DNA of 64,000 nt from Aeromonas piscicola (lineage in GTDB: Bacteria > Pseudomonadota > Gammaproteobacteria > Enterobacterales > Aeromonadaceae), in contig NZ_CDBL01000057.1 of the NCBI RefSeq assembly GCF_000820005.1, positions 62,001 through 126,000 of the forward strand. The letters are read 5' to 3'. Positions within the stretch are counted from its first letter, which is position 1; the number at the start of each line of letters is the position of its first letter. Shown piece by piece: positions 21,623-31,050 of this stretch. The translations under genes were made by a program, and so were the position numbers. The notes under the pieces were generated by a model. That model was not told the origin of the DNA, did no database searches, and saw only the letters and a list, made by a program, of their open reading frames with translations.

Positions 21623-22951
21623 ATGTCCGAGATGACCCCGAGAGAAATCGTCCACGAGCTGGACAGACACATCATTGGTCAGGCCGACGCCAAGCGTGCC
21701 GTCGCCGTCGCCCTGCGCAATCGCTGGCGCCGGATGCAGCTCGATGAAGAGATGCGCCACGAGGTAACCCCGAAAAACATCCTGATGATAGGCCCGACCG
21801 GTGTCGGCAAGACCGAGATCGCCCGCCGTCTGGCCAAGCTGGCCAACGCCCCCTTCATCAAGGTGGAAGCCACCAAGTTCACCGAGGTGGGCTATGTGGG
21901 CAAGGAAGTGGACAGCATCATCCGCGATCTGACCGACGTCGCCATCAAGCTGGTGCGCGAGACCGAGATGGAGAAGATGAAATACCGCGCCGAGGAAGCC
22001 GCCGAGGAGCGCATCCTCGACGCCCTGCTGCCCAACCCGCGCAACAGCTGGGGCGAGGAAGAGAAGGCCGACAACTCCAATACTCGCCAGATCTTCCGCA
22101 AGAAGCTGCGGGAAGGCCAGCTGGATGACAAGGAGATAGAACTCGAGCTGTCAGCCAGCCCCATGGGCGTCGACATCATGACCCCACCGGGCATGGAAGA
22201 GATGGCCAGCCAGTTGCAAGGGCTGTTCCAGAACCTGGGTCAGAACCAGAAGAAGAAGCGCAAGATCAAGGTCAAAGAGGCCATGAAGGCGCTGATCGAA
22301 GAGGAAGCGGCCCGTCTGGTCAATCCGGAAGAGCTGAAGCAGAAGGCGATCGCGGCGGTCGAGAACAACGGCATCGTCTTCCTCGACGAGATCGACAAGA
22401 TCTGCAAGCGTGGCGAGAGCTCCGGCCCTGATGTCTCCCGTGAAGGGGTACAGCGCGACCTGCTGCCGCTGGTGGAAGGCTGCACCGTCAACACCAAGCA
22501 CGGCATGGTCAAGACCGACCACATACTGTTTGTCGCCTCCGGCGCCTTCCAGGTGGCTCGCCCGTCAGATCTCATCCCCGAGCTGCAGGGTCGCCTGCCG
22601 ATCCGGGTCGAGCTGACCGCGCTCACCACAGATGACTTCGAGCGCATCCTGACCGAACCGAACGCCTCGCTCACCGATCAGTACCAGGCGCTGATGGCCA
22701 CCGAAGGGGTCAAGATCGAGTTCACCAAGGATGGCATTCGCCGTCTGGCCGAAGCGGCCTGGCAGGTCAACGAGCGCACCGAGAACATAGGTGCCCGCCG
22801 CCTGCACACCGTCATGGAGCGGCTGATGGAAGACATCTCCTATGATGCCTCCGAGAAGTCCGGCGAGACCTTCGTCATCGATACCGACTACGTCAACGCC
22901 CACCTCGGAGCGCTGATCGAGGACGAGGATCTGAGCCGCTTTATCCTGTAA
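21623..22951 (+). CDS. hslU: HslU (ClpY) AAA+ ATPase subunit of HslUV protease
   Basis: This ATPase unfolds substrates and feeds them to HslV. The 442-residue product has Walker [10 protein letters not shown] near residue 60 and the pore motif in [20 protein letters not shown] variable I-domain (about residues 110-240), Walker [12 protein letters not shown] and the C-terminal sensor region [23 protein letters not shown] follow. ATG 21623 follows AGGAACGCCATC. It is transcribed with hslV from the heat-shock promoter. Confidence 0.96.
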   Translation: MSEMTPREIVHELDRHIIGQADAKRAVAVALRNRWRRMQLDEEMRHEVTPKNILMIGPTGVGKTEIARRLAKLANAPFIKVEATKFTEVGYVGKEVDSIIRDLTDVAIKLVRETEMEKMKYRAEEAAEERILDALLPNPRNSWGEEEKADNSNTRQIFRKKLREGQLDDKEIELELSASPMGVDIMTPPGMEEMASQLQGLFQNLGQNQKKKRKIKVKEAMKALIEEEAARLVNPEELKQKAIAAVENNGIVFLDEIDKICKRGESSGPDVSREGVQRDLLPLVEGCTVNTKHGMVKTDHILFVASGAFQVARPSDLIPELQGRLPIRVELTALTTDDFERILTEPNASLTDQYQALMATEGVKIEFTKDGIRRLAEAAWQVNERTENIGARRLHTVMERLMEDISYDASEKSGETFVIDTDYVNAHLGALIEDEDLSRFIL

Positions 22952-22974
22952 GCGCAGCGCCATTCCGTATCAAG

Positions 22975-23001
22975 ACGCCTCCCCTGTGGAGGCGTTTTTT
23001 T
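22975..23001 (+). terminator. Terminator after hslU
   Basis: A perfect 8-bp stem ACGCCTCC / GGAGGCGT with a 5-nt loop leads into seven Ts. The minus-strand MFS gene ends 15 bp beyond. Confidence 0.88.
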
Positions 23002-23015
23002 ATGCCATCTCAGCC

Positions 23016-24410
23016 TCACGCCGCTGCCAGCGTCTCCTCCCGACTACGTCCCAGCAGCCAGATCGCGGCGCCAATCAGCAGGCCGCTCAAGGCAAAGCTG
23101 GTCTGCATGCCAAACACCAGATCCGCCGGCATGGCCGTGGCCAGGTTGGGCGTTCCCACCAGAGTGACACACAGGCCACCGAGTCCGGCCACCCCCGTCA
23201 GCTGGCCCAGATTGCGCGACAGGGTCAGCAAGCCGGCCACGGCCCCCCGCGCCTGTTCGGTTGCCGCCCCCACCACGGCGCTGTTGTTGGCGGTCTGGAA
23301 CAGGGCATAGCCGGCGGTCAGCAGCAGTATGGGCAGCAGATAACCGAGCGGGCCATATCCGGCGCTCAGGGTGGCCAGCCCGAGGAGCGCGCTCATCATG
23401 ACCATCAACCCCATCCGAGCGACCCGGCGCGAACCGAACCTGTCCACCAGCCAGCCGGCAGGCATGCCCGTCAAGGCCGCCAGCAGGGGTCCGCCGGAGA
23501 TCATTAGTCCGACCGTCGCCATGTCGAGCTCGAACACGCCGTGCAGGTAGAAGGGGCCGATCAGCAGGGTCAGCACCATGACGCTGGCCACCAGGGCACT
23601 GGCGAGCAGGCCACCCTTGAGCCGGGAGTCGGCCAGCAGTGCCAGCGGCAGCAGGGGGGAGCGGGCGCGGCGCTCACGGCGAACGAACAAGGCAGTGCCA
23701 AGCAGCGCTCCCGCCCACCAGCCCAGCGCCAGAGCACCGCCCGAGGTCAGCGCCAGCCCGTAGCAGAGCAGCGCCACCACCAGCATCGACAGGCTCGCCA
23801 GCGTCACCCTCTCTCTTTGTGGCAAAGCCCCCTCAGGTGGCAGACCGACCATGCCGGCACCCAGCGCCAGCAGGCTGACGGGTACCAACAGCAGGAAAGG
23901 GGCCTGCCAGCCAAACCCGCCGATCAGCAGGCCACCAAACGAGGGACCAAGGGCAGTGCCGCAGGCCGACAGGGTACCGAGCAGCCCCATGCCCCGGCCA
24001 CGCTGCGCCGCAGGTACAAGCTGCCCCACCATGGCCAGCGCCAGAGAGAGCATGCAGGCCGCACCGACCCCCTGCAGGACACGCGCCGCAATCAGCCAGC
24101 CGATGGTCGGCGCCAGGGCGCACAGCAGGGACGCCAATGCAAACAACGCCATACCCCAGAGCAGCAGGCGGCGCCGGCCAAACCTGTCGCCGAGCCGGCC
24201 GGCCACTACGGTCAGGCAGGTGATCCCCAGCAGATAGGCCACCAGCACCCACTGCAGGCTGGCGAAGGGGGCGGCAAACGCCTGTCCCAGCGCGGGCAGC
24301 GCCATGTTGGCCATGCTCCCCGCCAGCATGGGCAACAGGGTAGCGAGGCCGAGTGCCAGCAAGCCAGTACGGCGAGCCCAGGGAGAGGGAATTATGCTGG
24401 GGTATGACAT
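23016..24410 (-). CDS. MFS transporter, DHA2 (14-helix drug efflux) type
   Basis: This is a proton-coupled exporter of the major facilitator superfamily. The 464-residue product is almost entirely hydrophobic with about 14 predicted helices. Motif A appears as GRLGDRFGRRRLLLWG near residue 70 and motif C-like GLLGTLSACGTALGPSFGGLL near residue 150. A second half carries PAGWLVDRFGSRRVARMG. Substrate is unknown, and the family includes QacA/EmrB-like multidrug exporters. It diverges from a LysR-type regulator that is its likely controller. Confidence 0.85.
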   Translation of the reverse strand: MSYPSIIPSPWARRTGLLALGLATLLPMLAGSMANMALPALGQAFAAPFASLQWVLVAYLLGITCLTVVAGRLGDRFGRRRLLLWGMALFALASLLCALAPTIGWLIAARVLQGVGAACMLSLALAMVGQLVPAAQRGRGMGLLGTLSACGTALGPSFGGLLIGGFGWQAPFLLLVPVSLLALGAGMVGLPPEGALPQRERVTLASLSMLVVALLCYGLALTSGGALALGWWAGALLGTALFVRRERRARSPLLPLALLADSRLKGGLLASALVASVMVLTLLIGPFYLHGVFELDMATVGLMISGGPLLAALTGMPAGWLVDRFGSRRVARMGLMVMMSALLGLATLSAGYGPLGYLLPILLLTAGYALFQTANNSAVVGAATEQARGAVAGLLTLSRNLGQLTGVAGLGGLCVTLVGTPNLATAMPADLVFGMQTSFALSGLLIGAAIWLLGRSREETLAAA

Positions 24411-24606
24411 GGATGTGACCTCAAGCGAATCAGGGTGACCACAAGGCTAGCCATGACGCTGATCCGGCGGAAGACGCACGGCTTGCAGCTTATAGCTGCA
24501 TAGCACGCCATATGAAGCCATGGATTCTCGCGTATGATGAGTCAACACATAGATATGATCGCCATCGGCTGATCACCCCGCATACCAGGCCGGCGAGGGC
24601 ACGACC

Positions 24607-25449
24607 ATGAGCACCCCCGATTTCAACCTGCTGATCACCCTGGATGCGCTGCTCGATGAGGGCAGCGTGGCCGGGGCGGCAAGGCGGCTGAGACTCAGCC
24701 CCTCCGCCATGAGCCGGGCACTGGCCCTACGCGAGCGGGTCAGCCAGCTGGTGCAGGAGGCCGAAGCCGTACTGCGCCCCCAGCAGGAGATAGATCCGGC
24801 CCACCTGGTGCGCACCTTTCGTCTCAGATCCAGTGACGGTTTCGTGGAGAGTGTCGGGGCGGCCCTTCTGGCGCGGCTCGCCGCCGAGGCGCCCGGGGTG
24901 CGGCTGCATTTCATGGCCAAGCCCGACAAGGAGAGTCACCCCCTGCGCAGCGGTGAGCTGGATTTTGAAACCGGCGTGATCGGCACCAATACGGCGCCCG
25001 AGCTGCGCACTCAGGCGCTGTTTCAGGATCGCTTTGTCGCCGTGGTACGACCGGGCCATCTACTGTGCGATGGGCCCCTGACCGCCGCCCGCTATGCCGC
25101 CGCCCGCCATGTGCTGGTGTCGCGGCGCGGGCAGGAGCACGGCCCCATCGACGAGGCGCTCGCCGCCCTGAAGCTGGAGCGAGCCATCGCCACCCTGGTG
25201 CCGGGGTTTGCCACTGCACTGGCGCTGGTGCGGGGCAGCGATCTGGTGGCGACAGTGCCCGCCCTGCACTGCGCCTCCCTGCACGCCGATCTGGTGACTC
25301 TGCCTCTGCCCTTTCCCTTGCCCGGGATCACTCTGGCCCTGCTCTGGCACCCACGGCTGGACGCCGATCCGGCCCACCGCTGGTTGCGCACCCTCATCCG
25401 CGAAACCTGCGCCCGCGCCCCCTATCAGGCCACCCCGAAAGAGCGGTGA
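24607..25449 (+). CDS. LysR-family regulator with an internal deletion in the DNA-binding domain
   Basis: This is a LysR-type regulator divergent from the MFS exporter. The N-terminus FNLLITLDALLDEGSVAGAA followed by RRLRLSPSAMSRALA is a standard LysR helix-turn-helix. It then jumps directly to LRERVSQLVQEAE, the linker helix. About 27 residues that normally form the wing (pattern RLRxxxGDPLLVRxGRGLxPTPRA) are absent without a frameshift, so the protein is 280 residues instead of about 307. The effector domain looks intact. The start follows GGCGAGGGCACGACC. DNA binding may be lost or changed. It could be a decaying gene. Confidence 0.8.
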   Translation: MSTPDFNLLITLDALLDEGSVAGAARRLRLSPSAMSRALALRERVSQLVQEAEAVLRPQQEIDPAHLVRTFRLRSSDGFVESVGAALLARLAAEAPGVRLHFMAKPDKESHPLRSGELDFETGVIGTNTAPELRTQALFQDRFVAVVRPGHLLCDGPLTAARYAAARHVLVSRRGQEHGPIDEALAALKLERAIATLVPGFATALALVRGSDLVATVPALHCASLHADLVTLPLPFPLPGITLALLWHPRLDADPAHRWLRTLIRETCARAPYQATPKER

Positions 25450-25498
25450 TCTACGCCGCCATAATCCGCAGCACCAACCAGATGCCACACAGTGAAAG

Positions 25499-25523
25499 CA
25501 CCTCTACCGAGGTGTTTTCTTTC
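25499..25523 (+). terminator. Terminator after the LysR-type gene
   Basis: The stem CACCTC / GAGGTG with a 4-nt loop is followed by TTTTCTTTC. Confidence 0.75.
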
Positions 25524-25637
25524 ATTATGCTTGGCCAGACGGGCTACCCCTCTTGCCCCTCCCTACTCCATGACAGCCAAAGCCCAGAATGCACCACTGG
25601 TATACCTATTTATGTATAGCTTTGAATTGTATCGAAT

Positions 25638-25653
25638 TACCCCTGAGGAGATA
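25638..25653 (+). promoter_or_regulatory. NarL/NarP-type heptamer pair upstream of nirB
   Basis: TACCCCT-GA-GGAGATA resembles the 7-2-7 inverted heptamers bound by NarL/NarP. The left half matches TACYYMT perfectly and the right half 5 of 7. Its centre lies 28 bp upstream of the FNR box centre, the same spacing as in E. coli nirB. Confidence 0.55.
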
Positions 25654-25666
25654 TATAAATAGACAC

Positions 25667-25708
25667 TTGATTTGCATCAATCGTCCCGTCCCTGCGACTG
25701 GGTAGCCT
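25667..25708 (+). promoter_or_regulatory. FNR-dependent nirB promoter
   Basis: TTGAT-TTGC-ATCAA at 25667-25680 is a perfect FNR box. A -10-like TAGCCT at 25703-25708 gives a start near 25715, which puts FNR at about -41.5. nir expression is therefore expected in the absence of oxygen. Confidence 0.82.
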
Positions 25709-25750
25709 AGCCTCAGAATGATGTTTTATTACTCCAAACTAGAGGCAATC

Positions 25751-28297
25751 ATGAGCAAAGTCAGGCTGGCCGTCATAGGGAACGGTATGGTGGGGCACCG
25801 CTTCATCGAAGAGTTGATCGAGCGGGCCGATCCGGACCGGTTCGAGATCACCGTCTTCGGTGCAGAACCGCGTCCCGCCTACGATCGTGTCCATCTCTCC
25901 TCCTACTTTTCCCACCACACCAGCGAAGATCTCTCCCTCGTCAAACCCGGTTTCTACGAGAAGCACGGCATCCGCCTGCTGCTCGGCGAAGCGGTGAAAA
26001 AAATCGACAGGGCGGCCCGCGAAGTGCATTCCAACAAGGGCACTGTGGTCGGCTACGACAAGCTGGTGCTGGCCACCGGCTCCTACCCCTGGGTGCCGCC
26101 CATTGCGGGCAGTCAGCACCACGAGTGCTTCGTCTATCGCACCATAGAGGATCTGAAAGCCATCCGCAGCGCCGCCAAGAGCGGCAAGAGTGGTGTTGTC
26201 ATTGGGGGCGGCCTGCTCGGCCTCGAAGCCGCCGGCGCCCTCAAGGCGCTCGGCCTCGAGACCCACGTGGTGGAATTTGCTCCGGTATTGATGGCGGAAC
26301 AGCTCGACGGCCAGGGTGGCCAGCTGCTGCGCCGCAAGATCGAATCCATGGGGGTGCAGGTTCACACCAGCAAGAGCACCAGCGAGATCCTGATGCACGG
26401 CGGTCGTGACGCCCAGCATCGCCTCGCCTTTGCCGACGGCAGACAGCTGGAAGTGGATGTGGTGGTCTTCTCCACCGGCATACGCCCGCAGGACACCCTC
26501 GGCCGTTACTGTGAACTCGCCATCGCCGAGCGCGGCGGCGTAGCTGTCGACGATCACTGCCTCACCTCCGACCCCGACATCTATGCCATCGGCGAGTGCG
26601 CCGCCTGGCAGGGGCGCTTCTTCGGCCTGGTGGCGCCCGGCTACAAGATGGCCCAGATCACCGTCGACCACCTGCTCGGCGGCGACAGCCGCTTCGAAGG
26701 GGCGGACATGAGCGCCAAGCTCAAGCTGCTCGGCGTCTCCGTCGGTTCCATCGGCGATGCCCATGGCCGCACGCCCGGCAGCCACAGCTATGTGTTCCAG
26801 GACGATCAGGCCGGCGTCTACAAGCGTATCGTGGTGAGCGAAGACAACAGCCGCCTGCTCGGCGCCGTGCTGGTTGGCGATGTGGATGACTACGGCAACC
26901 TGCTGCAGCTGATGCTCAACGCCATGCCGCTGCCTGCCCACCCGGATACCCTGATCCTGCCCGCCTATGCTGGCGCCAAGCCCACCCTAGGGGTGGATGC
27001 CCTGCCGTCCACCGCCCAGATCTGCTCCTGCTTCGACGTCTCCAAGGGCGACATAGCCCAGGCGGTCGCCGAGGGCCACACCACTCTCGCCGCCATCAAG
27101 CAGCACACCAAGGCCGGTACCGGTTGCGGCGGCTGCGTGCCGCTCATCAGCCAGGTGCTCAACGCCGAGTTGGTGAAGCAGGGCATAGAGGTCAACAACC
27201 ACCTCTGCGCCCACTTCCCCCACTCCCGCCAGGAGCTGTTCCACCTGGTCAAGGTGGAAGGGATCAAGAGCTTCGACGAGCTGCTGGCCAGACACGGACA
27301 CGGCTATGGCTGCGAGGTGTGCAAGCCCACGGTCGGCTCCATCCTCGCCTCCTGCTGGAATGGCTATGTGCTGAGCCCGCTCAACACCCAGCTGCAGGAC
27401 ACCAACGACATCTTCCTCGGCAACATGCAAAAAGACGGCAGCTACTCCGTCATCCCGCGCATGGCCGGTGGTGAAGTGACCCCGGAAGGTTTGCTGGCGG
27501 TGGCCGAGGTGGCCCGCGACTACCAGCTCTACACCAAGATAACCGGCGCCCAGCGCATCGGCCTGTTCGGTGCCCAGAAGGATGATCTGCCCGCCATCTG
27601 GCGCAAACTGCTGGCCGCGGGCTTCGAAACCGGTCAGGCCTACGCCAAGGCGCTGCGCATGGCCAAGACCTGCGTCGGCAGCACCTGGTGCCGCTTCGGC
27701 GTGCAGGACAGCGTCGGCCTCGGGGTCTTCCTCGAGAACCGCTACAAGGGCATTCGCACCCCCCACAAGATGAAGTTCGGTGTCTCCGGCTGTACCCGCG
27801 AATGTGCGGAAGCCCAGGGCAAGGACGTCGGCATCATAGCCACGGACGCGGGCTGGAACCTCTATGTGGGCGGCAACGGCGGCATGAAACCGCGCCACGC
27901 CGACCTGCTGGCCTCCGACCTGGATCGGGAGACCCTCATCAAGCTGATCGACCGCTTCATGATGTTCTACGTCACCAGCGCCGACAAACTGCAGCGCACC
28001 TCGGTCTGGCTCGGCAACTTGGAAGGGGGCGTCGACTACCTGCGCGAGGTGATCGTCGACGACAAGCTGGGACTGAATGCCACCCTGGAGCGCGACATCC
28101 AGGTGCTGATCGACAGCTACGAGTGCGAGTGGTCCCGCACCCTGAATGAAGAGGAGCAGCTCAAGCGCTTCAGCCACTTCATCAACAGCGGCAAACGTGA
28201 CCCGGACGTGCAGTTCGTCACCGAGCGCGACCAGCACAGACCCGCCACTCCGGCGGAGCGCATTCCCGTCTACCAGATCGAAGTGGAGGCAAAGTGA
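25751..28297 (+). CDS. nirB: NADH-dependent nitrite reductase large subunit NirB
   Basis: This cytoplasmic enzyme reduces nitrite to ammonium with NADH. The 848-residue product has an N-terminal FAD/NAD(P) reductase domain (VRLAVIGNGMVGHRF, VVIGGGLLGLEAAGALKALG) and a BFD-like [2Fe-2S] region (ICSCFDVSKGDIAQAV, CGGCVPLI). The C-terminal siroheme/[4Fe-4S] domain contains TCVGSTWCRFG and FGVSGCTRECAEAQGKDVG. ATG 25751 (MSKVRLAV) follows AGAGGCAATC. It is the first gene of nirBDC-cysG and overlaps nirD by one base. The translation start region is complementary to RyhB encoded at 35105-35215. Confidence 0.96.
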   Translation: MSKVRLAVIGNGMVGHRFIEELIERADPDRFEITVFGAEPRPAYDRVHLSSYFSHHTSEDLSLVKPGFYEKHGIRLLLGEAVKKIDRAAREVHSNKGTVVGYDKLVLATGSYPWVPPIAGSQHHECFVYRTIEDLKAIRSAAKSGKSGVVIGGGLLGLEAAGALKALGLETHVVEFAPVLMAEQLDGQGGQLLRRKIESMGVQVHTSKSTSEILMHGGRDAQHRLAFADGRQLEVDVVVFSTGIRPQDTLGRYCELAIAERGGVAVDDHCLTSDPDIYAIGECAAWQGRFFGLVAPGYKMAQITVDHLLGGDSRFEGADMSAKLKLLGVSVGSIGDAHGRTPGSHSYVFQDDQAGVYKRIVVSEDNSRLLGAVLVGDVDDYGNLLQLMLNAMPLPAHPDTLILPAYAGAKPTLGVDALPSTAQICSCFDVSKGDIAQAVAEGHTTLAAIKQHTKAGTGCGGCVPLISQVLNAELVKQGIEVNNHLCAHFPHSRQELFHLVKVEGIKSFDELLARHGHGYGCEVCKPTVGSILASCWNGYVLSPLNTQLQDTNDIFLGNMQKDGSYSVIPRMAGGEVTPEGLLAVAEVARDYQLYTKITGAQRIGLFGAQKDDLPAIWRKLLAAGFETGQAYAKALRMAKTCVGSTWCRFGVQDSVGLGVFLENRYKGIRTPHKMKFGVSGCTRECAEAQGKDVGIIATDAGWNLYVGGNGGMKPRHADLLASDLDRETLIKLIDRFMMFYVTSADKLQRTSVWLGNLEGGVDYLREVIVDDKLGLNATLERDIQVLIDSYECEWSRTLNEEEQLKRFSHFINSGKRDPDVQFVTERDQHRPATPAERIPVYQIEVEAK

Positions 28298-28614
28298 TGA
28301 AATTAGCCTGTCAGCTCAATGATATTTTTCCGGGCACTGGCGTCTGTGCCCTGCTGGAAGGGCGCCAGATCGCCCTGTTCCGCCCAAGCGACGCGGCCGA
28401 GGTGTTCGCCATCGACAACCGGGACCCCTTCTTCGCCGCCAACGTGCTGTCGCGCGGCATCGTAGGTGAACACGAGGGTGAACTCTGGGTCGCCAGCCCC
28501 CTCAAGAAGCAGCACTTCCGTCTGAGCGACGGCCACTGCCTCGAGAACGCCGCCATGTCGGTACAGAGCTATCCCGTTGAAGTACGCGACCAGCAGGTCT
28601 GGGTCGCCGTCTAA
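28297..28614 (+). CDS. nirD: Nitrite reductase small subunit NirD
   Basis: This is a Rieske-like small subunit that lacks the usual iron-sulphur ligands and associates with NirB. The 105-residue product matches NirD: LNDIFPGTGVCALLEGRQIALFRP, IDNRDPFFAANVLSRGIVGEHEGELWVASPLKKQHFRLSDGHC. ATG 28297 overlaps the nirB TGA and is preceded by GGAGGCAAAGTG. A GTG three bases upstream is an alternative. Confidence 0.94.
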   Translation: MKLACQLNDIFPGTGVCALLEGRQIALFRPSDAAEVFAIDNRDPFFAANVLSRGIVGEHEGELWVASPLKKQHFRLSDGHCLENAAMSVQSYPVEVRDQQVWVAV

Positions 28615-28666
28615 TTCCATGAATATCGGGGCTGCCCGCGGGCGGTCCCCCTTAAAGAGAACACCT

Positions 28667-29479
28667 ATGTATACCGAGACCATCAACAAGTGCGCCGCCA
28701 ACGCGGCCCGCATCAACCGCTTCGAGCGCAGCGACAAGCTGGGCTTCTGGCTCAGCTCCGCCATGGCGGGGGCCTATGTGGGCCTGGGCATCATCCTCAT
28801 CTTCACCCTGGGCAACCTGGTCGACCCCAGCATTCGCCCGCTGGTCATGGGAGCCACCTTCGGCATCGCCCTGACCCTGGTGATCATCGCCGGCTCCGAG
28901 CTGTTCACCGGCCATACCATGTTCCTCACCTTCGGGGTGAAGACGGGCAAGATCACCATGGGCGATCTGCTGCGCATCCTGCCCCAGACCTGGGCCGGCA
29001 ACCTGCTCGGCTCCATCGCGGTGGCGCTGATCTACTCCTACGGCGGCAGCCTGCTGCCGGATGCGGGCAGCCTGGTCCACAAGGTGGCGCTGGCCAAGAC
29101 CCAGGCACCGGCCCTGACCCTGTTCATGAAAGGGGTGTTGTGCAACTGGCTGGTCTGCCTCGCCATCTGGATGGCACTGCGCACCGAGGGTGCCGCCAAG
29201 TTCATCGCCATCTGGTGGTGCCTGCTGGCCTTCATCGCCTCCGGTTATGAGCACTCGGTCGCCAACATGACCCTGTTCGCCCTCTCCTGGTTCGGCGCCC
29301 ATTCCGAGGCCTACACCCTGGGCGGCATAGGCCACAACCTGCTGTGGGTGACGCTCGGCAATACCGTCTCCGGCGCCCTCTTCATGGGACTGGGCTACTG
29401 GTATGCCACCCCGAAAGCGGATCGTCCGGTCGCAGTGACCGACGCCAACGCCGCCGCCAGCCAGACCCAAACCGCCTGA
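28667..29479 (+). CDS. nirC: Nitrite channel NirC (formate-nitrite transporter family)
   Basis: This FNT-family inner-membrane channel moves nitrite (or nitrous acid) into the cell for NirBD. The 270-residue product has about six membrane helices and FNT motifs such as AMAGAYVGLGIIL, ATFGIALTLVIIAGSELFTGHTMFLT, KGVLCNWLVCLAIWMA and FIASGYEHSVANM. ATG 28667 (MYTETINKCAANAARI) is used because the upstream extension has no FNT similarity. AAAGAGAACACCT precedes it. Confidence 0.94.
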   Translation: MYTETINKCAANAARINRFERSDKLGFWLSSAMAGAYVGLGIILIFTLGNLVDPSIRPLVMGATFGIALTLVIIAGSELFTGHTMFLTFGVKTGKITMGDLLRILPQTWAGNLLGSIAVALIYSYGGSLLPDAGSLVHKVALAKTQAPALTLFMKGVLCNWLVCLAIWMALRTEGAAKFIAIWWCLLAFIASGYEHSVANMTLFALSWFGAHSEAYTLGGIGHNLLWVTLGNTVSGALFMGLGYWYATPKADRPVAVTDANAAASQTQTA

Positions 29480-29491
29480 TCCGGAGGCCCC

Positions 29492-30898
29492 ATGGACTAC
29501 TTGCCCATCTTTTGCCGACTCGACAACAAACCCGTGCTGCTGGTTGGCGGCGGCGAAGTCGCAGAGCGCAAGGCGCGCCTGCTGCTGGACGCCGGCGCCC
29601 GGCTGACAGTGGTCTCTCCCGCGCTCGACCCCGAGCTGGCAGCGCTGGCCGCCAGCGGGACGATCGACTGGCTGGCGGCCGAATTCGAGCCAGCACTGCT
29701 GACGGGCAAGTGGCTGGTGGTGGCCGCCACCGACAGGCGCGAAGTCAATGCGCTGGTCTACCAGAGCGCCAACCAGGCGGGCATCTTCGCCAACGTGGTG
29801 GACGACCCCAAGCGCTCCAGTTTCATTATGCCGTCGATCATCGACAGATCGCCGCTGATGGTGGCCATCTCCTCCGGCGGCAAGGCCCCCGTGCTGGCCC
29901 GTCTGCTGCGCGAAAAACTGGAAGCCCTGCTGCCCCAGCATCTGGGCGCCGTGGCCGCCTTTGCCGGCGGCCTGCGTGAGCGGGTAAAGGCCCGTTTCGC
30001 CAGCATGGGAGAGAGACGCCAGTTCTGGGAGCGGCTGCTTGGGGCAGACCGGCTCGGTCAGGCGCTGGCACGGGGTGACAAGGCCTCGGCCAACCAGCTG
30101 GCCGACGCTCTGTTTGCCGAGGATGCCGGTGCCAAGGGGGAAGTGATCCTGGTCGGTGCAGGCCCAGGCGATCCCGGTCTGCTCACCCTGCACGCCCTGC
30201 GCCAGATGCAGCAGGCTGACGTGGTGGTCCATGACCGGCTGGTCTCCGACGAGGTGATGGCACTGGTACGGCGTGATGCCAAACGCATCTTCGTCGGCAA
30301 GCAGGCGGGCAACCACTGCGTGCCGCAGGAGGGGATCAACCAGCTCTTGCTGGAGGAGGCGAAGAAGGGGCTGCGGGTGGTGCGGCTGAAAGGGGGCGAC
30401 CCATTCATCTTCGGCCGGGGCGGCGAGGAGCTGGAGACGCTGGTCGGCAGCGGCGTGGGCTTCCAGGTGGTACCGGGGATCACGGCGGCGAGCGGCTGTG
30501 CGGCCTATGCGGGCATTCCGCTCACCCACCGGGATCACGCCCAGAGCGTGCGCTTCGTCACCGCCCACGGCAAGGGAGGCGCCCAGGATCTGGACTGGCC
30601 CCTGCTGGCCCGGGATCAGCAGACCCTGGTGTTCTATATGGGACTCTCAAGCTGCGCCACCATCCGTGAGCAACTGCTGGCCCACGGCAAGGCTGGCGCC
30701 ACCCCGGTGGCCCTGATCGAGCGCGGCACCCAACCTAGCCAGCAGGTCATCCGCGGCACGCTCGACCAACTACCGGAGCTGGCCGTCGGGGTCGAGAGCC
30801 CGGCTCTCATCATGGTGGGCTCCGTGGTAACCCTGGCCGACAAGCTCGCCTGGTTCGGTCAGACTGGGGCCCCCTCGCAGGCCGCCGCACTGGCCTGA
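29492..30898 (+). CDS. cysG: Siroheme synthase CysG
   Basis: This multifunctional enzyme makes siroheme, the NirB cofactor, from uroporphyrinogen III. The 468-residue product has an N-terminal dehydrogenase/ferrochelatase domain ([29 protein letters not shown]). The C-terminal SAM-dependent methyltransferase domain contains [33 protein letters not shown] and [20 protein letters not shown] precedes the start, 12 bp after nirC. As the last gene of the nir operon it couples cofactor supply to nitrite reduction. Confidence 0.95.
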   Translation: MDYLPIFCRLDNKPVLLVGGGEVAERKARLLLDAGARLTVVSPALDPELAALAASGTIDWLAAEFEPALLTGKWLVVAATDRREVNALVYQSANQAGIFANVVDDPKRSSFIMPSIIDRSPLMVAISSGGKAPVLARLLREKLEALLPQHLGAVAAFAGGLRERVKARFASMGERRQFWERLLGADRLGQALARGDKASANQLADALFAEDAGAKGEVILVGAGPGDPGLLTLHALRQMQQADVVVHDRLVSDEVMALVRRDAKRIFVGKQAGNHCVPQEGINQLLLEEAKKGLRVVRLKGGDPFIFGRGGEELETLVGSGVGFQVVPGITAASGCAAYAGIPLTHRDHAQSVRFVTAHGKGGAQDLDWPLLARDQQTLVFYMGLSSCATIREQLLAHGKAGATPVALIERGTQPSQQVIRGTLDQLPELAVGVESPALIMVGSVVTLADKLAWFGQTGAPSQAAALA

Positions 30899-30923
30899 GC
30901 CCGCCGTCAGCCTCGCCATTGAG

Positions 30924-30952
30924 ACCGTCACTATCATGGTGGCGGTTTTTTT
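30924..30952 (+). terminator. Terminator of nirBDC-cysG
   Basis: The 8-bp stem ACCGTCAC / GTGGCGGT (one G-T pair) with a 7-nt loop is followed by seven Ts. Confidence 0.85.
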
Positions 30953-31050
30953 ATCCGCACTTACCGCATTCATGGTCATAACCTCTTGTTTTGATTCTGG
31001 TATCCTATGGGGAAGGTCATCCGGCCAACCGAATTCAGGAATTCTGTTTC

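Noticed and set aside
28652..30568. 638-codon minus-strand open frame opposite nirC-cysG
   Set aside because: It spans two conserved genes and their junction, and the composition is an antisense artefact of high GC.
30953..31050. Magnesium riboswitch in the mgtE leader
   Set aside because: The leader is under 100 bp and lacks the M-box or YkoK-type conserved elements as far as can be judged by eye.
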